64,000 nt of DNA. Origin: Leclercia adecarboxylata. GTDB lineage: Bacteria > Pseudomonadota > Gammaproteobacteria > Enterobacterales > Enterobacteriaceae. The notes under the pieces were generated by a model. The model was given only the letters and a program-made list of their open reading frames with translations, was not told the origin of the DNA and made no database searches. The DNA lies in assembly GCF_006874705.1 (NCBI RefSeq), contig NZ_CP035382.1, forward strand, positions 2,170,001-2,234,000, read 5' to 3'. Numbering within the stretch: position 1 is the first letter of the stretch; each line of letters starts with the position of its first letter. Position numbers and translations under genes: made by a program. Below, piece after piece: positions 17,701 through 26,815 of this stretch.

Positions 17701-18013
17701 CTTGCCGGGTGGCGCTGCGCTTACCCGGCCTACAAGGTGCTGGATTCATTGCCGGGTTGCGCTTCGCTTACCCGGCCTACAAGGTGCTGGATTCTTGCCG
17801 GGTGGCGCTTCGCTTACCCGGCCTACAAGGTGCTGGATTCTTGCCGGGTGGCGCTGCGCTTACCCGGCCTACAAGGTGCTGGATTCTTGCCGGGTGGCGC
17901 TGCGCTTACCCGGCCTACAAGGTGCTGGATTCTTGCCGGGTGGCGCTTCGCTTACCCGGCCTACAAAGAGCGCGGTCCGTAGGCCGGGTAAGGCGAAGCC
18001 GCCACCCGGCAAC
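17701..18013. repeat. Tandem REP array, six direct 46-bp units plus one inverted unit
   Basis: Units begin CTTGCCGGGTGGCGCT and end GGTGCTGGATT. Copies start at 17701, 17747 (47 bp, slightly diverged), 17794, 17840, 17886 and 17932 (truncated to about 35 bp). An inverted REP (17979-18012) follows. Copies differ mainly at one position (CTGCG versus CTTCG). The array fills the phnK-phnL gap inside the operon and could affect mRNA stability, termination or DNA gyrase/IHF binding, all of which are known for BIMEs. It is not a CRISPR. Confidence 0.93.
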
Positions 18014-18020
18014 AGCAACC

Positions 18021-18776
18021 TCAATTCTGCAACACGGACGACACCAGCAGCTGGGTATACGGATGATGCGGATCGTCGAGCACCCGGTCAGTCAGCCCAC
18101 TTTCCACCACCTCGCCGCTCTTCATCACCAGCAGACGGTCCGCCAGCAGACGGGCGACGCCCAAATCGTGGGTGACAATCACCACCGCCAGGTTCAGTTC
18201 CACCACCAGGCCGCGCAGCAGATCCAGCAGGCGTGCCTGAACAGACACGTCCAGCCCACCGGTGGGTTCATCCATAAACACCAGCTTCGGATGGGTGACC
18301 AGGTTGCGGGCAATCTGTAAACGCTGCTGCATCCCGCCGGAAAACGTTGTTGGCAGGTCGTCGATGCGCGACGCCGGGATCTCTACCTCTTCCAGCCACT
18401 TCTGCGCCGTGGCGCGGATGTCGCCGTAATGGCGTGCACCGGTGGCCATCAGCCGCTCACCGATGTTGCCCCCCGCCGACACCTGGCGGCGCAGGCCGTC
18501 CATCGGGTGCTGATGCACCACGCCCCACTCGGTGCGCAGCAGGCGGCGGCGTTCGGCCTCGCTCATGCCGTACAGGGAGTGGTCTTCATACAGAATCTCG
18601 CCATTTTGCGGGGCCAGACGGGCAGAGATCGCCTTCAGCAGGGTGGTTTTGCCGGAGCCGGACTCGCCGACAATGCCCAGCACTTCCCCCGGCCACAGGT
18701 CGAACGACACGTCGCTGAAGCCTTTACCCGGCGCATAGAGGTGGGTCAGGTTATTGACCGAAAGCAGCGGTTTCAT
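18021..18776 (-). CDS. phnK: C-P lyase system ABC-type protein PhnK
   Basis: A 251-residue ABC ATPase with Walker A GESGSGKTTLL, signature FSGGMQQRLQIAR, Walker B LVFMDEPTGGLD and H-loop VTHD. PhnK binds the C-P lyase core at PhnJ. It overlaps phnJ by ATGA-type 4 bp. The REP array immediately downstream separates it from phnL. Confidence 0.95.
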   Translation of the reverse strand: MKPLLSVNNLTHLYAPGKGFSDVSFDLWPGEVLGIVGESGSGKTTLLKAISARLAPQNGEILYEDHSLYGMSEAERRRLLRTEWGVVHQHPMDGLRRQVSAGGNIGERLMATGARHYGDIRATAQKWLEEVEIPASRIDDLPTTFSGGMQQRLQIARNLVTHPKLVFMDEPTGGLDVSVQARLLDLLRGLVVELNLAVVIVTHDLGVARLLADRLLVMKSGEVVESGLTDRVLDDPHHPYTQLLVSSVLQN

Positions 18777-19618
18777 TGGCTGTTGGCCTCGCTCTGTTGG
18801 CGGCAGTAATCGGTATCGGAGCAGACAAACATCCGGTTGCCCGTGTCATCCAGCACCACTTCATCGAGATAGCTGTGTTTCGATCCGCAGATGGCGCACG
18901 GCTCGTCCCACTCCTGCACCGTAAACGGATGGTCGTCGAAATCGAGACTCTCCACGCGGGTGTACGGCGGCACGGCGTAAATGCGTTTTTCGCGCCCGGC
19001 CCCGAACAGCTGTAACGCGGGCATCATGTCCATCTTCGGGTTATCGAATTTCGGGATCGGCGACGGGTCCATCACGTAGCGCCCGTTGACCTTCACCGGG
19101 TAGGCGTAGGTGGTGGCGATATGGCCGAAGCGGGCGATGTCTTCATAGAGTTTCACCTGCATCACGCCGTACTCTTCCAGCGCGTGCATGGTGCGGGTTT
19201 CGGTTTCGCGGGGTTCGATAAAGCGCAGTGGCTCGGGGATCGGTACCTGGAAAATCAAAATCTGGTCTTCAACGAGCGGGGTTTCCGGGATGCGGTGGCG
19301 GGTCTGGATCAGCGTGGCGTCTTCGGTGCGCTCGGTGGTATTCACCCCGGTGACGCGCTGGAAGAACTGGCGGATCGACACGGCGTTGGTGGTATCGTCA
19401 GCGCCCTGGTCAATCACCTTCAGGACGTCGGCTTCGCCAATCACGCTGGCGGTGATCTGGATCCCCCCGGTGCCCCAGCCGTAAGGCATCGGCATCTCAC
19501 GACCGCCGAACGGCACCTGATAGCCGGGGATCGCCACCGCTTTTAAAATGGCGCGGCGGATCATGCGTTTGGTTTGCTCATCCAGATAAGCAAAGTTATA
19601 GCCGCTGAGGTTAGCCAT
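18773..19618 (-). CDS. phnJ: C-P lyase catalytic subunit PhnJ
   Basis: A 281-residue radical SAM enzyme that cleaves the C-P bond of ribose 1-phosphonate 5-phosphate, yielding alkane and the cyclic phosphate. The four C-terminal cysteines Cys241, Cys244, Cys266 and Cys272 (CAIC ... CSDTDYC) are present at E. coli numbering; three bind 4Fe-4S and Cys272 is the thiyl-radical residue. It overlaps phnI by 8 bp. Confidence 0.97.
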   Translation of the reverse strand: MANLSGYNFAYLDEQTKRMIRRAILKAVAIPGYQVPFGGREMPMPYGWGTGGIQITASVIGEADVLKVIDQGADDTTNAVSIRQFFQRVTGVNTTERTEDATLIQTRHRIPETPLVEDQILIFQVPIPEPLRFIEPRETETRTMHALEEYGVMQVKLYEDIARFGHIATTYAYPVKVNGRYVMDPSPIPKFDNPKMDMMPALQLFGAGREKRIYAVPPYTRVESLDFDDHPFTVQEWDEPCAICGSKHSYLDEVVLDDTGNRMFVCSDTDYCRQQSEANSQ

Positions 19619-20675
19619 TCTTGCGCTCCTGTTGCAGACGTTTCAGCAGTTCCAGCTCGGCCTGGAAATCGACGTAGTGCGGCAGCTTGAGGTGCGAGAC
19701 AAATCCGGCAGCCTCGACGTTATCCGCGTGGGCCAGCACAAATTCCTCGTCCTGCGCCGGGCCGGCGAGGTTCTCGCCGTAGTCCGGGGCCTGTAGCGCC
19801 CGGTCGACCAGCGCCATCGCCATCGCCTTGCGTTCGCCCATGCCGAACACCAGCCCGTAGCCGCGGGTGAAGTGCGGGGCGTCGTTGTCTGGGGTGACAA
19901 AGCCGTTAACCATTTCGCATTCGGTCATCAGCAGTTCACCGACGTTCACCGCGAAACCCAGCTCTTCCGGCACGATTTCAACGTTGATAAAACCGCTGCG
20001 AATTTCGCCAGCAAAGGGGTGGTTACGCCCGTAGCCGCGCTGGGTGGAGTAGGCCAGCGCCAGCAGGTAGCCCTCGTCGCCGCGCATCAGCTGCTGCAGG
20101 CGCGAGGCGCGGGAGCAGGGGTAGACCGGCGGGGTGCGGGTGATGTCGTCCGGCTCATCGCCGCGATCCTCTTCCGCCTTCGCCAGCCCCTGGTGTGCCA
20201 GCAGGCTGAAGACGTGCGGGGCGGCATCCTGCGGGGCGTCTGAGGTGGTCAGGCGAGGGGCCTCGCCGTTCGCCAGCAGGGTAAAATCGAGCAGGCGGTG
20301 GGTGTAGTCGTAGGTCGGGCCGAGCAGCTGACCACCCGGGATATCTTTATAAACGGCAGAAATTCGGCGCTCAAGGCGCATCTCTGCGCTGTTAATCGGC
20401 TCGCTCACCGCCAGCTTCGCCAGGGTGGTGCGGTAGGCGCGCAGCAGGAAGATGGCCTCGACGTTATCGCCGCTGGCCTGCTTCAGCGCCAGCGCTGCCA
20501 GCTCGCGGTCGGCAATGCCGCCTTCGGTCATCACCCGGTCCACGGCCAGGTTGAGCTGATGTTCGATCTGGGCGACGCTCAGCTCCGGGAGCTGCTCATC
20601 GCCCCGGCGTCTGTGCTCCTGCAGGGCATGGGCGGCGGCGATCGCCTTTTCGCCCCCTTTGACGGCAACGTACAT
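19611..20675 (-). CDS. phnI: C-P lyase core subunit PhnI
   Basis: 354 residues from [12 protein letters not shown], the start that matches E. coli PhnI and shares TGATG with the phnH stop. PhnI is the nucleosidase subunit that, with PhnG, H and L, displaces adenine from ATP by phosphonate. It contains RGYGRNHPFAGEIRSG and TPDNDAPHFTRGYGL regions typical of the family. Confidence 0.95.
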   Translation of the reverse strand: MYVAVKGGEKAIAAAHALQEHRRRGDEQLPELSVAQIEHQLNLAVDRVMTEGGIADRELAALALKQASGDNVEAIFLLRAYRTTLAKLAVSEPINSAEMRLERRISAVYKDIPGGQLLGPTYDYTHRLLDFTLLANGEAPRLTTSDAPQDAAPHVFSLLAHQGLAKAEEDRGDEPDDITRTPPVYPCSRASRLQQLMRGDEGYLLALAYSTQRGYGRNHPFAGEIRSGFINVEIVPEELGFAVNVGELLMTECEMVNGFVTPDNDAPHFTRGYGLVFGMGERKAMAMALVDRALQAPDYGENLAGPAQDEEFVLAHADNVEAAGFVSHLKLPHYVDFQAELELLKRLQQERKNG

Positions 20676-21259
20676 CAGCACACCTCCACGTGGGTGGTTC
20701 GCGGGATCGCCAGCAGGCGTTCGCCGCAGGTCAGGAGCAGGTCGATCCCCAGCGGGAACGGGTGCGGGCGCTCGGTCAGTTCATGAATAATGCACTCCGG
20801 CAGCTGCGGGGCGACCATGCGTTCTTCGGCAATTCCGGCTCCGGTCAGGCGCAGCATGCGCCCGCCGCTCAGGCTCGGCACCTGCAAAATCAGGGTGGCG
20901 CTGGTCTCCGGCGCGACGGCGCTGCCTTCGCTCAGGGCGTTGAGCTGCTCGTGGCTAATCTGCTCGTCGGCAACGGCAAACACCGCCAGCTGGGGCTGAT
21001 CCACCAGCGGGGCGCTGGTATGAAAACGCAGGTTAGAGCTGACGATATCGTTACTCACCGCGCCCGACAGCCAGACCGGAGTGTCATTATCGGCCAGGGT
21101 CAGCAGCACGCTGGTGGTGGCGAGGTTCAGCGGCTGCCAGCCGTGTTTAAGCTGATGCAGGGAGACGATCACCCCCGGTTCGCTCATCGCTTTTAGCAGA
21201 CGGCGAAAACTGTGTTGGGCATCCTGCACGGCAAGGGTAAAAGCGGGTTGAAGGGTCAT
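20675..21259 (-). CDS. phnH: C-P lyase core subunit PhnH
   Basis: A 194-residue core subunit of the PhnGHIJ complex. Family stretches include [15 protein letters not shown] near the N-terminus, [20 protein letters not shown] and [14 protein letters not shown] near the C-terminus. It shares its start with the phnG stop and its stop with the phnI start, so the genes are tightly coupled. Confidence 0.95.
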   Translation of the reverse strand: MTLQPAFTLAVQDAQHSFRRLLKAMSEPGVIVSLHQLKHGWQPLNLATTSVLLTLADNDTPVWLSGAVSNDIVSSNLRFHTSAPLVDQPQLAVFAVADEQISHEQLNALSEGSAVAPETSATLILQVPSLSGGRMLRLTGAGIAEERMVAPQLPECIIHELTERPHPFPLGIDLLLTCGERLLAIPRTTHVEVC

Positions 21260-21708
21260 GCGTTGTCTCCGCGAACGAGCGTAAAGAAGTCGACCCGGCT
21301 GGTGTTCACCTCGGCCTGACGCGCGGCAAGGCGTGCGGCGCGGTCGGCTTCCAGCGGGGCAATAAGGGTTTCCATTAAGGTCTGAAAGTGCGGCGCTTCC
21401 TGCAGCAGGGCGTCGATCACCGCGCAGCGCTCTGCGTGCTGTTTATCGCGCCCCAGCACGTAGCTGTAGCCGAGCGTGCCGCTGGCAAGGCGCACCACGG
21501 CGCGGGTCAGGGTGGCATCACCGGCAAAGTAGCGTGCCCCGGTGCCGCCCATCCGCGCCTGGATCTGCACCAGCCCGGTTTCCGGGGCGCGGATCGGTTC
21601 ATAAGCGGGCGTCAGGCTCAGGGCCGACATCCGCTCGGCAAGCGCCGCAGGCTGGCTGTGGGCGAGAACGGCCATCCAGTGCTGGCGGGTGGAGGTATCG
21701 AAATGCAT
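21256..21708 (-). CDS. phnG: C-P lyase core subunit PhnG
   Basis: A 150-residue PhnG subunit of the C-P lyase core. [16 protein letters not shown] and [19 protein letters not shown] are recognisable, as is the length. It works with PhnI and PhnH in forming the phosphonate-ribosyl bond. It abuts phnF. Confidence 0.95.
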   Translation of the reverse strand: MHFDTSTRQHWMAVLAHSQPAALAERMSALSLTPAYEPIRAPETGLVQIQARMGGTGARYFAGDATLTRAVVRLASGTLGYSYVLGRDKQHAERCAVIDALLQEAPHFQTLMETLIAPLEADRAARLAARQAEVNTSRVDFFTLVRGDNA

Positions 21709-22434
21709 TCAGTGCTCCATGGTGAATTCAATCATGTCGGCGCGGGTCAGGCTGACGGAGTACTCCGTCGCGTTGACCTCGCCGTCACGGTGGTTAAGGG
21801 TGCGCACGCAGAGCAGGGGCGCCATGTTGGGAATCTCCAGCACCTTGCTCTCTTTGGCCTGCGCGCGGCGGGCGCTGATGCGGGTCTGGGTGCGCCTGAG
21901 CGCAATCCCGGTGGCTTCGAACAGGAAGTCGTGCAGCGAGCCGCTGGCGAAGTTCTGCAGCACCGGCCAGAGGGTCAGGTCAGCGAAGTAGTGGTCGATC
22001 TGACACACCGCCACGCCGTTGACCCGGCGCAGGGTGCGCAGGTGGACGACGTTATCGCCCTCCGAAATCCCCAGCGCGTCTGCCACGTGGCTGGAGGCCG
22101 GACGCAGCACCGAGAGCAGTTTTTCGCTGGTGGGGTGGCTGCCCTGATCCAGCAGGTTCTGGCTGAAGCGCGCCTGAGCGTTGAGGGGGTAGTCGAACGG
22201 GCGCATCAGCACCAGCACGCCGACGCCCTGACGACGCTGTACCCATCCGCGTTCAACCAGCTGGTCAATGGCGCGGCGCAGGGTATGGCGGTTCACTTCA
22301 TAGCGATCCGCAAGCTGCTGTTCAGCAGGCAGATAATCCCCGCAGCGGTAGTGGGTGCGCAGCTCCACTTCAAGCTTCGCGGCAATCTCTTGCCAGCGTG
22401 TCGGGTAACTGGTCGGATGTCTGGATAAGTGCAT
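21709..22434 (-). CDS. phnF: GntR/HutC-family regulator PhnF
   Basis: 241 residues from MHLSRHPTSYP, matching E. coli PhnF length; a frame two codons longer exists. An N-terminal winged helix (YLPAEQQLADRYEVNRHTLR) is followed by a UTRA/chorismate-lyase-like effector domain (about residues 95-235). It is presumed to regulate phosphonate use within the operon. Its target site is not evident here. Confidence 0.94.
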   Translation of the reverse strand: MHLSRHPTSYPTRWQEIAAKLEVELRTHYRCGDYLPAEQQLADRYEVNRHTLRRAIDQLVERGWVQRRQGVGVLVLMRPFDYPLNAQARFSQNLLDQGSHPTSEKLLSVLRPASSHVADALGISEGDNVVHLRTLRRVNGVAVCQIDHYFADLTLWPVLQNFASGSLHDFLFEATGIALRRTQTRISARRAQAKESKVLEIPNMAPLLCVRTLNHRDGEVNATEYSVSLTRADMIEFTMEH

Positions 22435-22454
22435 ACAAATCAAAGCCTCGCTTC

Positions 22455-23234
22455 TCAGATGAAGTGCTTACGCAAACGTTGAGAGAGGAAATCCAGCAGG
22501 CTGACCGTCACGATGATGAGCACCATCAGGGCGCAGGTTTGCTGGAACTGGAAACCGCGAATCGCTTCCCACAGGGTGACGCCAATCCCCCCCGCGCCGA
22601 CCATCCCCACCACCGTTGCGGAGCGAACGTTAGATTCAAAGCGGTACAGGGAGTAGGAGATAAGCAGCGGCATCACCTGCGGCAGGACGCCATAGAGGAT
22701 CTCTTCCAGCTTGTTGGCCCCGGTGGCGCGAATGCCTTCCACCGGGCCGGGCTCGATGGCTTCCACCGCTTCCGAGAGCAGTTTGGAGAGCACCCCGGTG
22801 GTATGAATAAATAGCGCCATCACCCCGGCGAACGGCCCGAGACCGACCGCCACCACGAACAGCATCGCAAAGACCATTTCGTTGATGGCGCGGCAGGCGT
22901 CCATCAGGCGACGCACCGGCTGGTAAATCCACCAGGGCACGATGTTGTCGGCGCTCATCAGGCCAAACGGAATGGAGAGCACCACCGCCAGCGCGGTACC
23001 CCAGACGGCGATTTGCAGGGTGATGGCCATTTCGCTGAGGTAGTCCTGCCACTGGCTGAAGTCCGGCGGGAAAAAGTCGGCGGCGAAGGTCGCCATGTTG
23101 CCAGAGTCCTGAATCAGCGTGAGCGGCGCCATTTCCGCCCCCTTCCAGGAGACAACGAGCACCGCCAGCAGAACGGCCCAGCCGATCAGCGAGAACCAGC
23201 TGCGCTTTGGCGGTGGGAGAGTGATGGTTTGCAT
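22455..23234 (-). CDS. phnE: Phosphonate ABC transporter permease PhnE
   Basis: A 259-residue inner-membrane permease with about five to six helices and the ABC-permease loop [20 protein letters not shown]. The gene is intact: the 8-bp duplication that silences phnE in E. coli K-12 is absent. A REP element lies between it and phnD. Confidence 0.95.
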   Translation of the reverse strand: MQTITLPPPKRSWFSLIGWAVLLAVLVVSWKGAEMAPLTLIQDSGNMATFAADFFPPDFSQWQDYLSEMAITLQIAVWGTALAVVLSIPFGLMSADNIVPWWIYQPVRRLMDACRAINEMVFAMLFVVAVGLGPFAGVMALFIHTTGVLSKLLSEAVEAIEPGPVEGIRATGANKLEEILYGVLPQVMPLLISYSLYRFESNVRSATVVGMVGAGGIGVTLWEAIRGFQFQQTCALMVLIIVTVSLLDFLSQRLRKHFI

Positions 23235-23255
23235 GTAGGTTCCTTGCGGTTTGTG

Positions 23256-23326
23256 TGCCGGATGGCGCTACGCTTATCCGGCCTACGATCCAGAAAGTAG
23301 GCCCGGTAAGCGAAGCGCCACCGGGC
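23256..23326. repeat. REP pair between phnD and phnE
   Basis: GCCGGATGGCGCTACGC TTATCCGGCCTAC and the inverted GTAGGCCCGGTAAGCG with GCCACCGGGC form a BIME inside the operon. Confidence 0.85.
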
Positions 23327-23334
23327 AAAAAGCA

Positions 23335-24351
23335 CTACTGCACCGCTTTATTCACGCTGGTCATCGCGCCCAGCGCCGCGGTCAGGCGGTCGAGATCGTC
23401 CAGCTGCGCCTGAATTTCAGACATCTTGCTGCTCTTCTCTTCGTCCTTCAGGCCCTTGTTCTCCTTCACGCCCTGGATCTGTTTGAACAGCGCCAGCTGG
23501 CGAATCGGCACCAGCTGCAAATCGCTGGAGGCGCGGAACGGCGCCCAGCCCAGGCGTTCCAGCACGGTTTTCTCTTCGGCGGTTTTGCCGTAGTTCATAA
23601 AGAAGTCGTACACCTTGTCCTTGGTGCTTTCGGAGAGGTTTTTACGCCACACAATCGGGTCGCCCGGGATCAGCGGCGATTTCCAGATCACCTTCAGCTC
23701 TTTCAGTTTGTCCGGTGCGGAGGTCTTCAGCTTGTCGAGGTTTTCGGTGTTGTTGGTGGCAACATCCACCTGCTTGTTGGCGACGGCGAGGGCGTTGGTT
23801 TCATGCCCGGCGTTGACCGTGCGTTTGAATTCGCTGGTGGAGACGTTGTTCTTGGCGAAGACGTAGTAACCCGGGACCAGGAAGCCGGAGGTGGAGTTCG
23901 GGTCGCCGTTGCCAAAGGTCAGCTCTTTGCGTTTGGCGAGCATGTCGTTGAGGTTGTTGATCGGGCTGTCTTTGTTGACGATCAGCACGCTCCAGTAACC
24001 CGGGGAGCCATCTGCCGCAACGGTCTGTGCAAAGACCTGACCGTTGGCGCGGTCCACCGCTTCCATGGCGGAGAGGTTGCCGTACCAGGCGATGTCCACT
24101 TTATTAAAGCGCATCCCCTGGATGATGCCCGCGTAGTCCGGGGCGAAGAAGGCGTTCACTTTGATCCCCAGCTTGCTTTCCATGTCTTTCAGGAAGGGTT
24201 CCCACTGTGGCTTCAGGTTCTGCTGTGATTCCGTCGAAATGATGCCAAAGTTCAGTGCTTTTTCCTGCTCTTCCGCATACGCCGGGCTTAACAGGGTGCT
24301 GATACTGAACATGCTGGTGAAGGCCAGCGCGGCAACCGTTTTATAGCTCAT
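23335..24351 (-). CDS. phnD: Phosphonate-binding periplasmic protein PhnD
   Basis: 338 residues from MSYKTVAALAFTS, chosen because GAGGA is 7 bases upstream; a Met two codons earlier lacks spacing. A signal peptide ends at AYA, then the type II binding fold follows, with FGIISTESQQNLKP, FFAPDYAGIIQGMRF and TFGNGDPNSTSGFLVPGYY around the phosphonate site. It feeds PhnE and PhnC. Confidence 0.96.
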   Translation of the reverse strand: MSYKTVAALAFTSMFSISTLLSPAYAEEQEKALNFGIISTESQQNLKPQWEPFLKDMESKLGIKVNAFFAPDYAGIIQGMRFNKVDIAWYGNLSAMEAVDRANGQVFAQTVAADGSPGYWSVLIVNKDSPINNLNDMLAKRKELTFGNGDPNSTSGFLVPGYYVFAKNNVSTSEFKRTVNAGHETNALAVANKQVDVATNNTENLDKLKTSAPDKLKELKVIWKSPLIPGDPIVWRKNLSESTKDKVYDFFMNYGKTAEEKTVLERLGWAPFRASSDLQLVPIRQLALFKQIQGVKENKGLKDEEKSSKMSEIQAQLDDLDRLTAALGAMTSVNKAVQ

Positions 24352-24374
24352 TTCCATTCCTCATTGTGGAGACG

Positions 24375-25163
24375 TTAAGCAGCCTGCGCGTTCTCTTCGA
24401 CGCGGTTAATGCTGCGGTAGAGATGGTCAAAACGTTCGTTATCAAACTGATGGCTGGCGCCATCAAAGAACACGTGCCCCTGACGCAGAGCGACGATGCG
24501 CTCGCAGTAGCGCAGGGCGTAATCCACCTGATGCAGCGTCACCACGATGGTGATGCCGTCGTGCTGGTTAATGTCGCGCAGGGTTTCCATCACGATGCGG
24601 GCCGACTCCGGATCCAGCGAGGCAATCGGCTCATCGGCAAGAATAATTTTGGCTTTCTGCATCAGCGCCCGGGCAATCGCCACGCGCTGCTGCTGGCCAC
24701 CGGACAGGGTGGAGACGCGCTGGTGGGCGAAGTGGGCCATGCCGACGCGGGTCAGCGCCTGCAGCGCCTCCTGTTTTTGCGAGGGCGAAAACCAGCGCAG
24801 ACAGGTGCGCCAGAACGGGGTACTGCCGAGCGCGCCAATCAGCACGTTTTCAAACACCGTCAGGCGGTTCACCAGGTTGAACTGCTGGAAGATGTAGCCG
24901 GTCTGCGCGCGGCTTTTGCGGATATCGCCCGCCAGACGCCCCGCGCGCTGCACGGTATTGCCCAGCAGCTCAACGTGGCTTTCCGGGGTTTTATCGCAGG
25001 TGATAAGGCCGCTCAGGTGGCGCAGAAGGGTGGATTTACCTGAACCGGATGGCCCCAGCAGCGCTACCATTTCGCCCTGCTGGACGGTCAGATCAACGGC
25101 ATGCAGAGCCTTATTGTGATGGAAGGTCTTGCTCAGTTTCTCGACGCGGATGACAGTTTGCAT
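24375..25163 (-). CDS. phnC: Phosphonate ABC transporter ATPase PhnC
   Basis: A 262-residue importer ATPase with Walker [16 protein letters not shown]-loop YIFQQFNLV, signature [13 protein letters not shown] and Walker [14 protein letters not shown]. It is the first gene of the phnC-P operon; a Pho-box-like sequence lies about 90 bp upstream. Confidence 0.96.
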   Translation of the reverse strand: MQTVIRVEKLSKTFHHNKALHAVDLTVQQGEMVALLGPSGSGKSTLLRHLSGLITCDKTPESHVELLGNTVQRAGRLAGDIRKSRAQTGYIFQQFNLVNRLTVFENVLIGALGSTPFWRTCLRWFSPSQKQEALQALTRVGMAHFAHQRVSTLSGGQQQRVAIARALMQKAKIILADEPIASLDPESARIVMETLRDINQHDGITIVVTLHQVDYALRYCERIVALRQGHVFFDGASHQFDNERFDHLYRSINRVEENAQAA

Positions 25164-25248
25164 GGGGGAGGCCTCGATTCAAATGTGGCCTCATGCTGGC
25201 GGATCAATATGACATTTAGGTTAAGTGTTGGTTGCGGGAGTTTGAAGA

Positions 25249-25270
25249 GTTGACGTAAAAGCGATGACAA
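25249..25270 (-). promoter_or_regulatory. Pho-box-like site upstream of phnC
   Basis: On the minus strand TTGTCAT, four bases, then a weaker TTTACGT-type half and CAAC resemble the E. coli phnC Pho box at the same relative place. PhoB control of phn operons under phosphate starvation is established in E. coli. The second half-site is degenerate, so the call rests partly on location. Confidence 0.5.
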
Positions 25271-25274
25271 TCAT

Positions 25275-25336
25275 TGTAGGCCCTTTAAGCGCAGCGCCAC
25301 CGGGCGCTGTTGCGGGATGCGCTGCGCTTATCCGGC
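25275..25336. repeat. REP pair upstream of phnC / downstream of yjdN
   Basis: GTAGGCCCTTTAAGCGCAGC, GCCACCGGGC and GCGCTGCGCTTATCCGGC form divergent REP halves that run into the yjdN stop. Confidence 0.75.
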
Positions 25337-25765
25337 TTACTGTTTAACGACGTTGATCATCCAGGGAACGCCGTATTTATCGGTCACCTTGCCGAAGCCG
25401 TGCGCCCAGAAGGTCTCCTGCCAGGCCATGTCGATGGTACCCCCTGCGGCCAGGTTGTCGAACCAGCGTTTGCCTTCCGCCACGTCCTGGGTGTCGAGCA
25501 CCAGCGTAAAGCCGGCGTAGGTGGCGTTTGTGCCGGGCGAACCGTCACTCATCATGATAACGCTGCCGGCGATGCGCACGTTGGAGTGGGCGATAGCGGA
25601 GTCCGGGAACGCCATGCCTGACGGGCAGCCCTCTTCGCGGTTGTCGTCTTTGGGCATTTCGCCGAAGGTGATTTTATAGAGGAGTTCCGCGCCGACGGCC
25701 TGCTGATAGAAGGCCGTGGCCTCTGCGCAGTTACCGGCGAATGAAATGTAGGGACTTAACGGCAT
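25337..25765 (-). CDS. yjdN: YjdN (PhnB), glyoxalase/VOC-fold protein
   Basis: 142 residues from MPLSPYISFAGNC, the start conserved in E. coli PhnB/YjdN, with AGGT upstream. It is a vicinal-oxygen-chelate (3-demethylubiquinone methyltransferase-like) fold; AWQETFWAHGFGKVTDKYG is the family hallmark. Despite its old name it is not needed for phosphonate use, and its substrate is unknown. Confidence 0.92.
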   Translation of the reverse strand: MPLSPYISFAGNCAEATAFYQQAVGAELLYKITFGEMPKDDNREEGCPSGMAFPDSAIAHSNVRIAGSVIMMSDGSPGTNATYAGFTLVLDTQDVAEGKRWFDNLAAGGTIDMAWQETFWAHGFGKVTDKYGVPWMINVVKQ

Positions 25766-25813
25766 AATCATTACCTCAGGTAAAGAGAAGCCCGTTAAGT
25801 GTAGTTCGGTATT

Positions 25814-25882
25814 TGTAGGCCGGATAAGCGTAGCGCATCCGGCAAAAGCGCCCGGCGGCGCTTCGCTTGCCGGGCCTACAAA
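25814..25882. repeat. REP pair between yjdM and yjdN
   Basis: GTAGGCCGGATAAGCGTAGC...GCATCCGGC followed by GCCCGGCGGCGCTTCGC...GGGCCTAC, two REP units in opposite orientation. Confidence 0.9.
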
Positions 25883-25888
25883 AAAGCA

Positions 25889-26224
25889 TCAGTTCTTTTT
25901 AACGAACTCGGATTTCAGCTTCATCGGGCCGAAACCGTCAATTTTGCAGTCGATGTTGTGGTCGCCTTCAACCAGGCGGATGCCTTTGACTTTGGTGCCG
26001 ATCTTCAGCATCGACGAGCTGCCTTTGACTTTCAGATCTTTAATCACGGTGACGTTGTCGCCGTCGGCCAGCAGGTTGCCGTTGGCATCTTTAACAATCA
26101 GCTCATCGCTCTCTTGCGCGGGTTCTGCGTTGTTCCATTCGTAAGCGCATTCCGGGCAAATGAACATACCGTTATCTTCATAGGTATATTCAGAACTGCA
26201 TTTTGGACACTGTGGTAGTTGCAT
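25889..26224 (-). CDS. yjdM: YjdM (PhnA), zinc-ribbon protein
   Basis: 111 residues from [13 protein letters not shown]. This matches E. coli PhnA; an upstream extension to 26302 lacks a plausible start signal and is discarded. An N-terminal zinc ribbon (CPKC ... CPEC) is followed by the PhnA domain ([36 protein letters not shown]). It is not phosphonoacetate hydrolase in E. coli; its role is unknown. Confidence 0.94.
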   Translation of the reverse strand: MQLPQCPKCSSEYTYEDNGMFICPECAYEWNNAEPAQESDELIVKDANGNLLADGDNVTVIKDLKVKGSSSMLKIGTKVKGIRLVEGDHNIDCKIDGFGPMKLKSEFVKKN

Positions 26225-26815
26225 GGTGTTCTCCTCAAAATAGTGCGAAGCGGCGGCAATCAGGCCCGCCAAAAATCGACAGGTTGTCGAAAAAGGCGGC
26301 AAGTATAACGCATGTCCTTACTGTTGTCGGTGATATTGTTTTTCGCTTTTAGCGAAAAGGGTCTTTTCGATGACAGAATTTGTCAGCGATTGGGGCAATG
26401 TTAAGAGTCAGACACAGGGGATAAACGCGCCTGATTAAAAGCGATAATATTTTATTGCGGCAAATTGATACGCCGTGTCATTTCAGATAAGGTTAAGACG
26501 CTAATGATATTTTACTGACTTGCTTTAATAACCCTCCCTGGTCTGCAAGGGATGATTTACCCCTCATTTTTGGTGGGTAACTAACGATGATTTTTCCTGA
26601 AGTTTTTAAAAATTGAGCTACGCTCTTAATCTTTCGGTTTCCCTGACCGAAGGAGCGCGCTCTGCTGCTTTAAGCGCTGAAAGAATATATTTTTACTGTC
26701 ATTACACAATTATATGGCTTCGAACATATTTACAACACGTAATCATATAAGCCGATCCTTCATTCTTATAAACAATTCGGTTATATAAAATTTGTGTTAA
26801 GGGAAGGCTTTTACT
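26225..26815. other. AT-rich intergenic region upstream of crfC with two hairpins
   Basis: No convincing gene is seen. TTTTCGCT-TT-AGCGAAAA (about 26340-26357) and CTTTCGGT...ACCGAAGG (about 26632-26655) are inverted repeats. The rest is AT-rich and presumably holds the yjdM and crfC promoters. A sigma-28-like -10 (GCCGATCC, 26751-26758) has no matching -35. Confidence 0.4.

Noticed and set aside
17701..18013. CRISPR array
   Set aside because: The 46-bp units are contiguous, contain REP palindromes and have no unique spacers or cas genes.
26751..26758. Sigma-28 (FliA) promoter before crfC (GCCGATCC)
   Set aside because: The -10 is imperfect and no TAAAGTTT-like -35 lies at 11 bp spacing.
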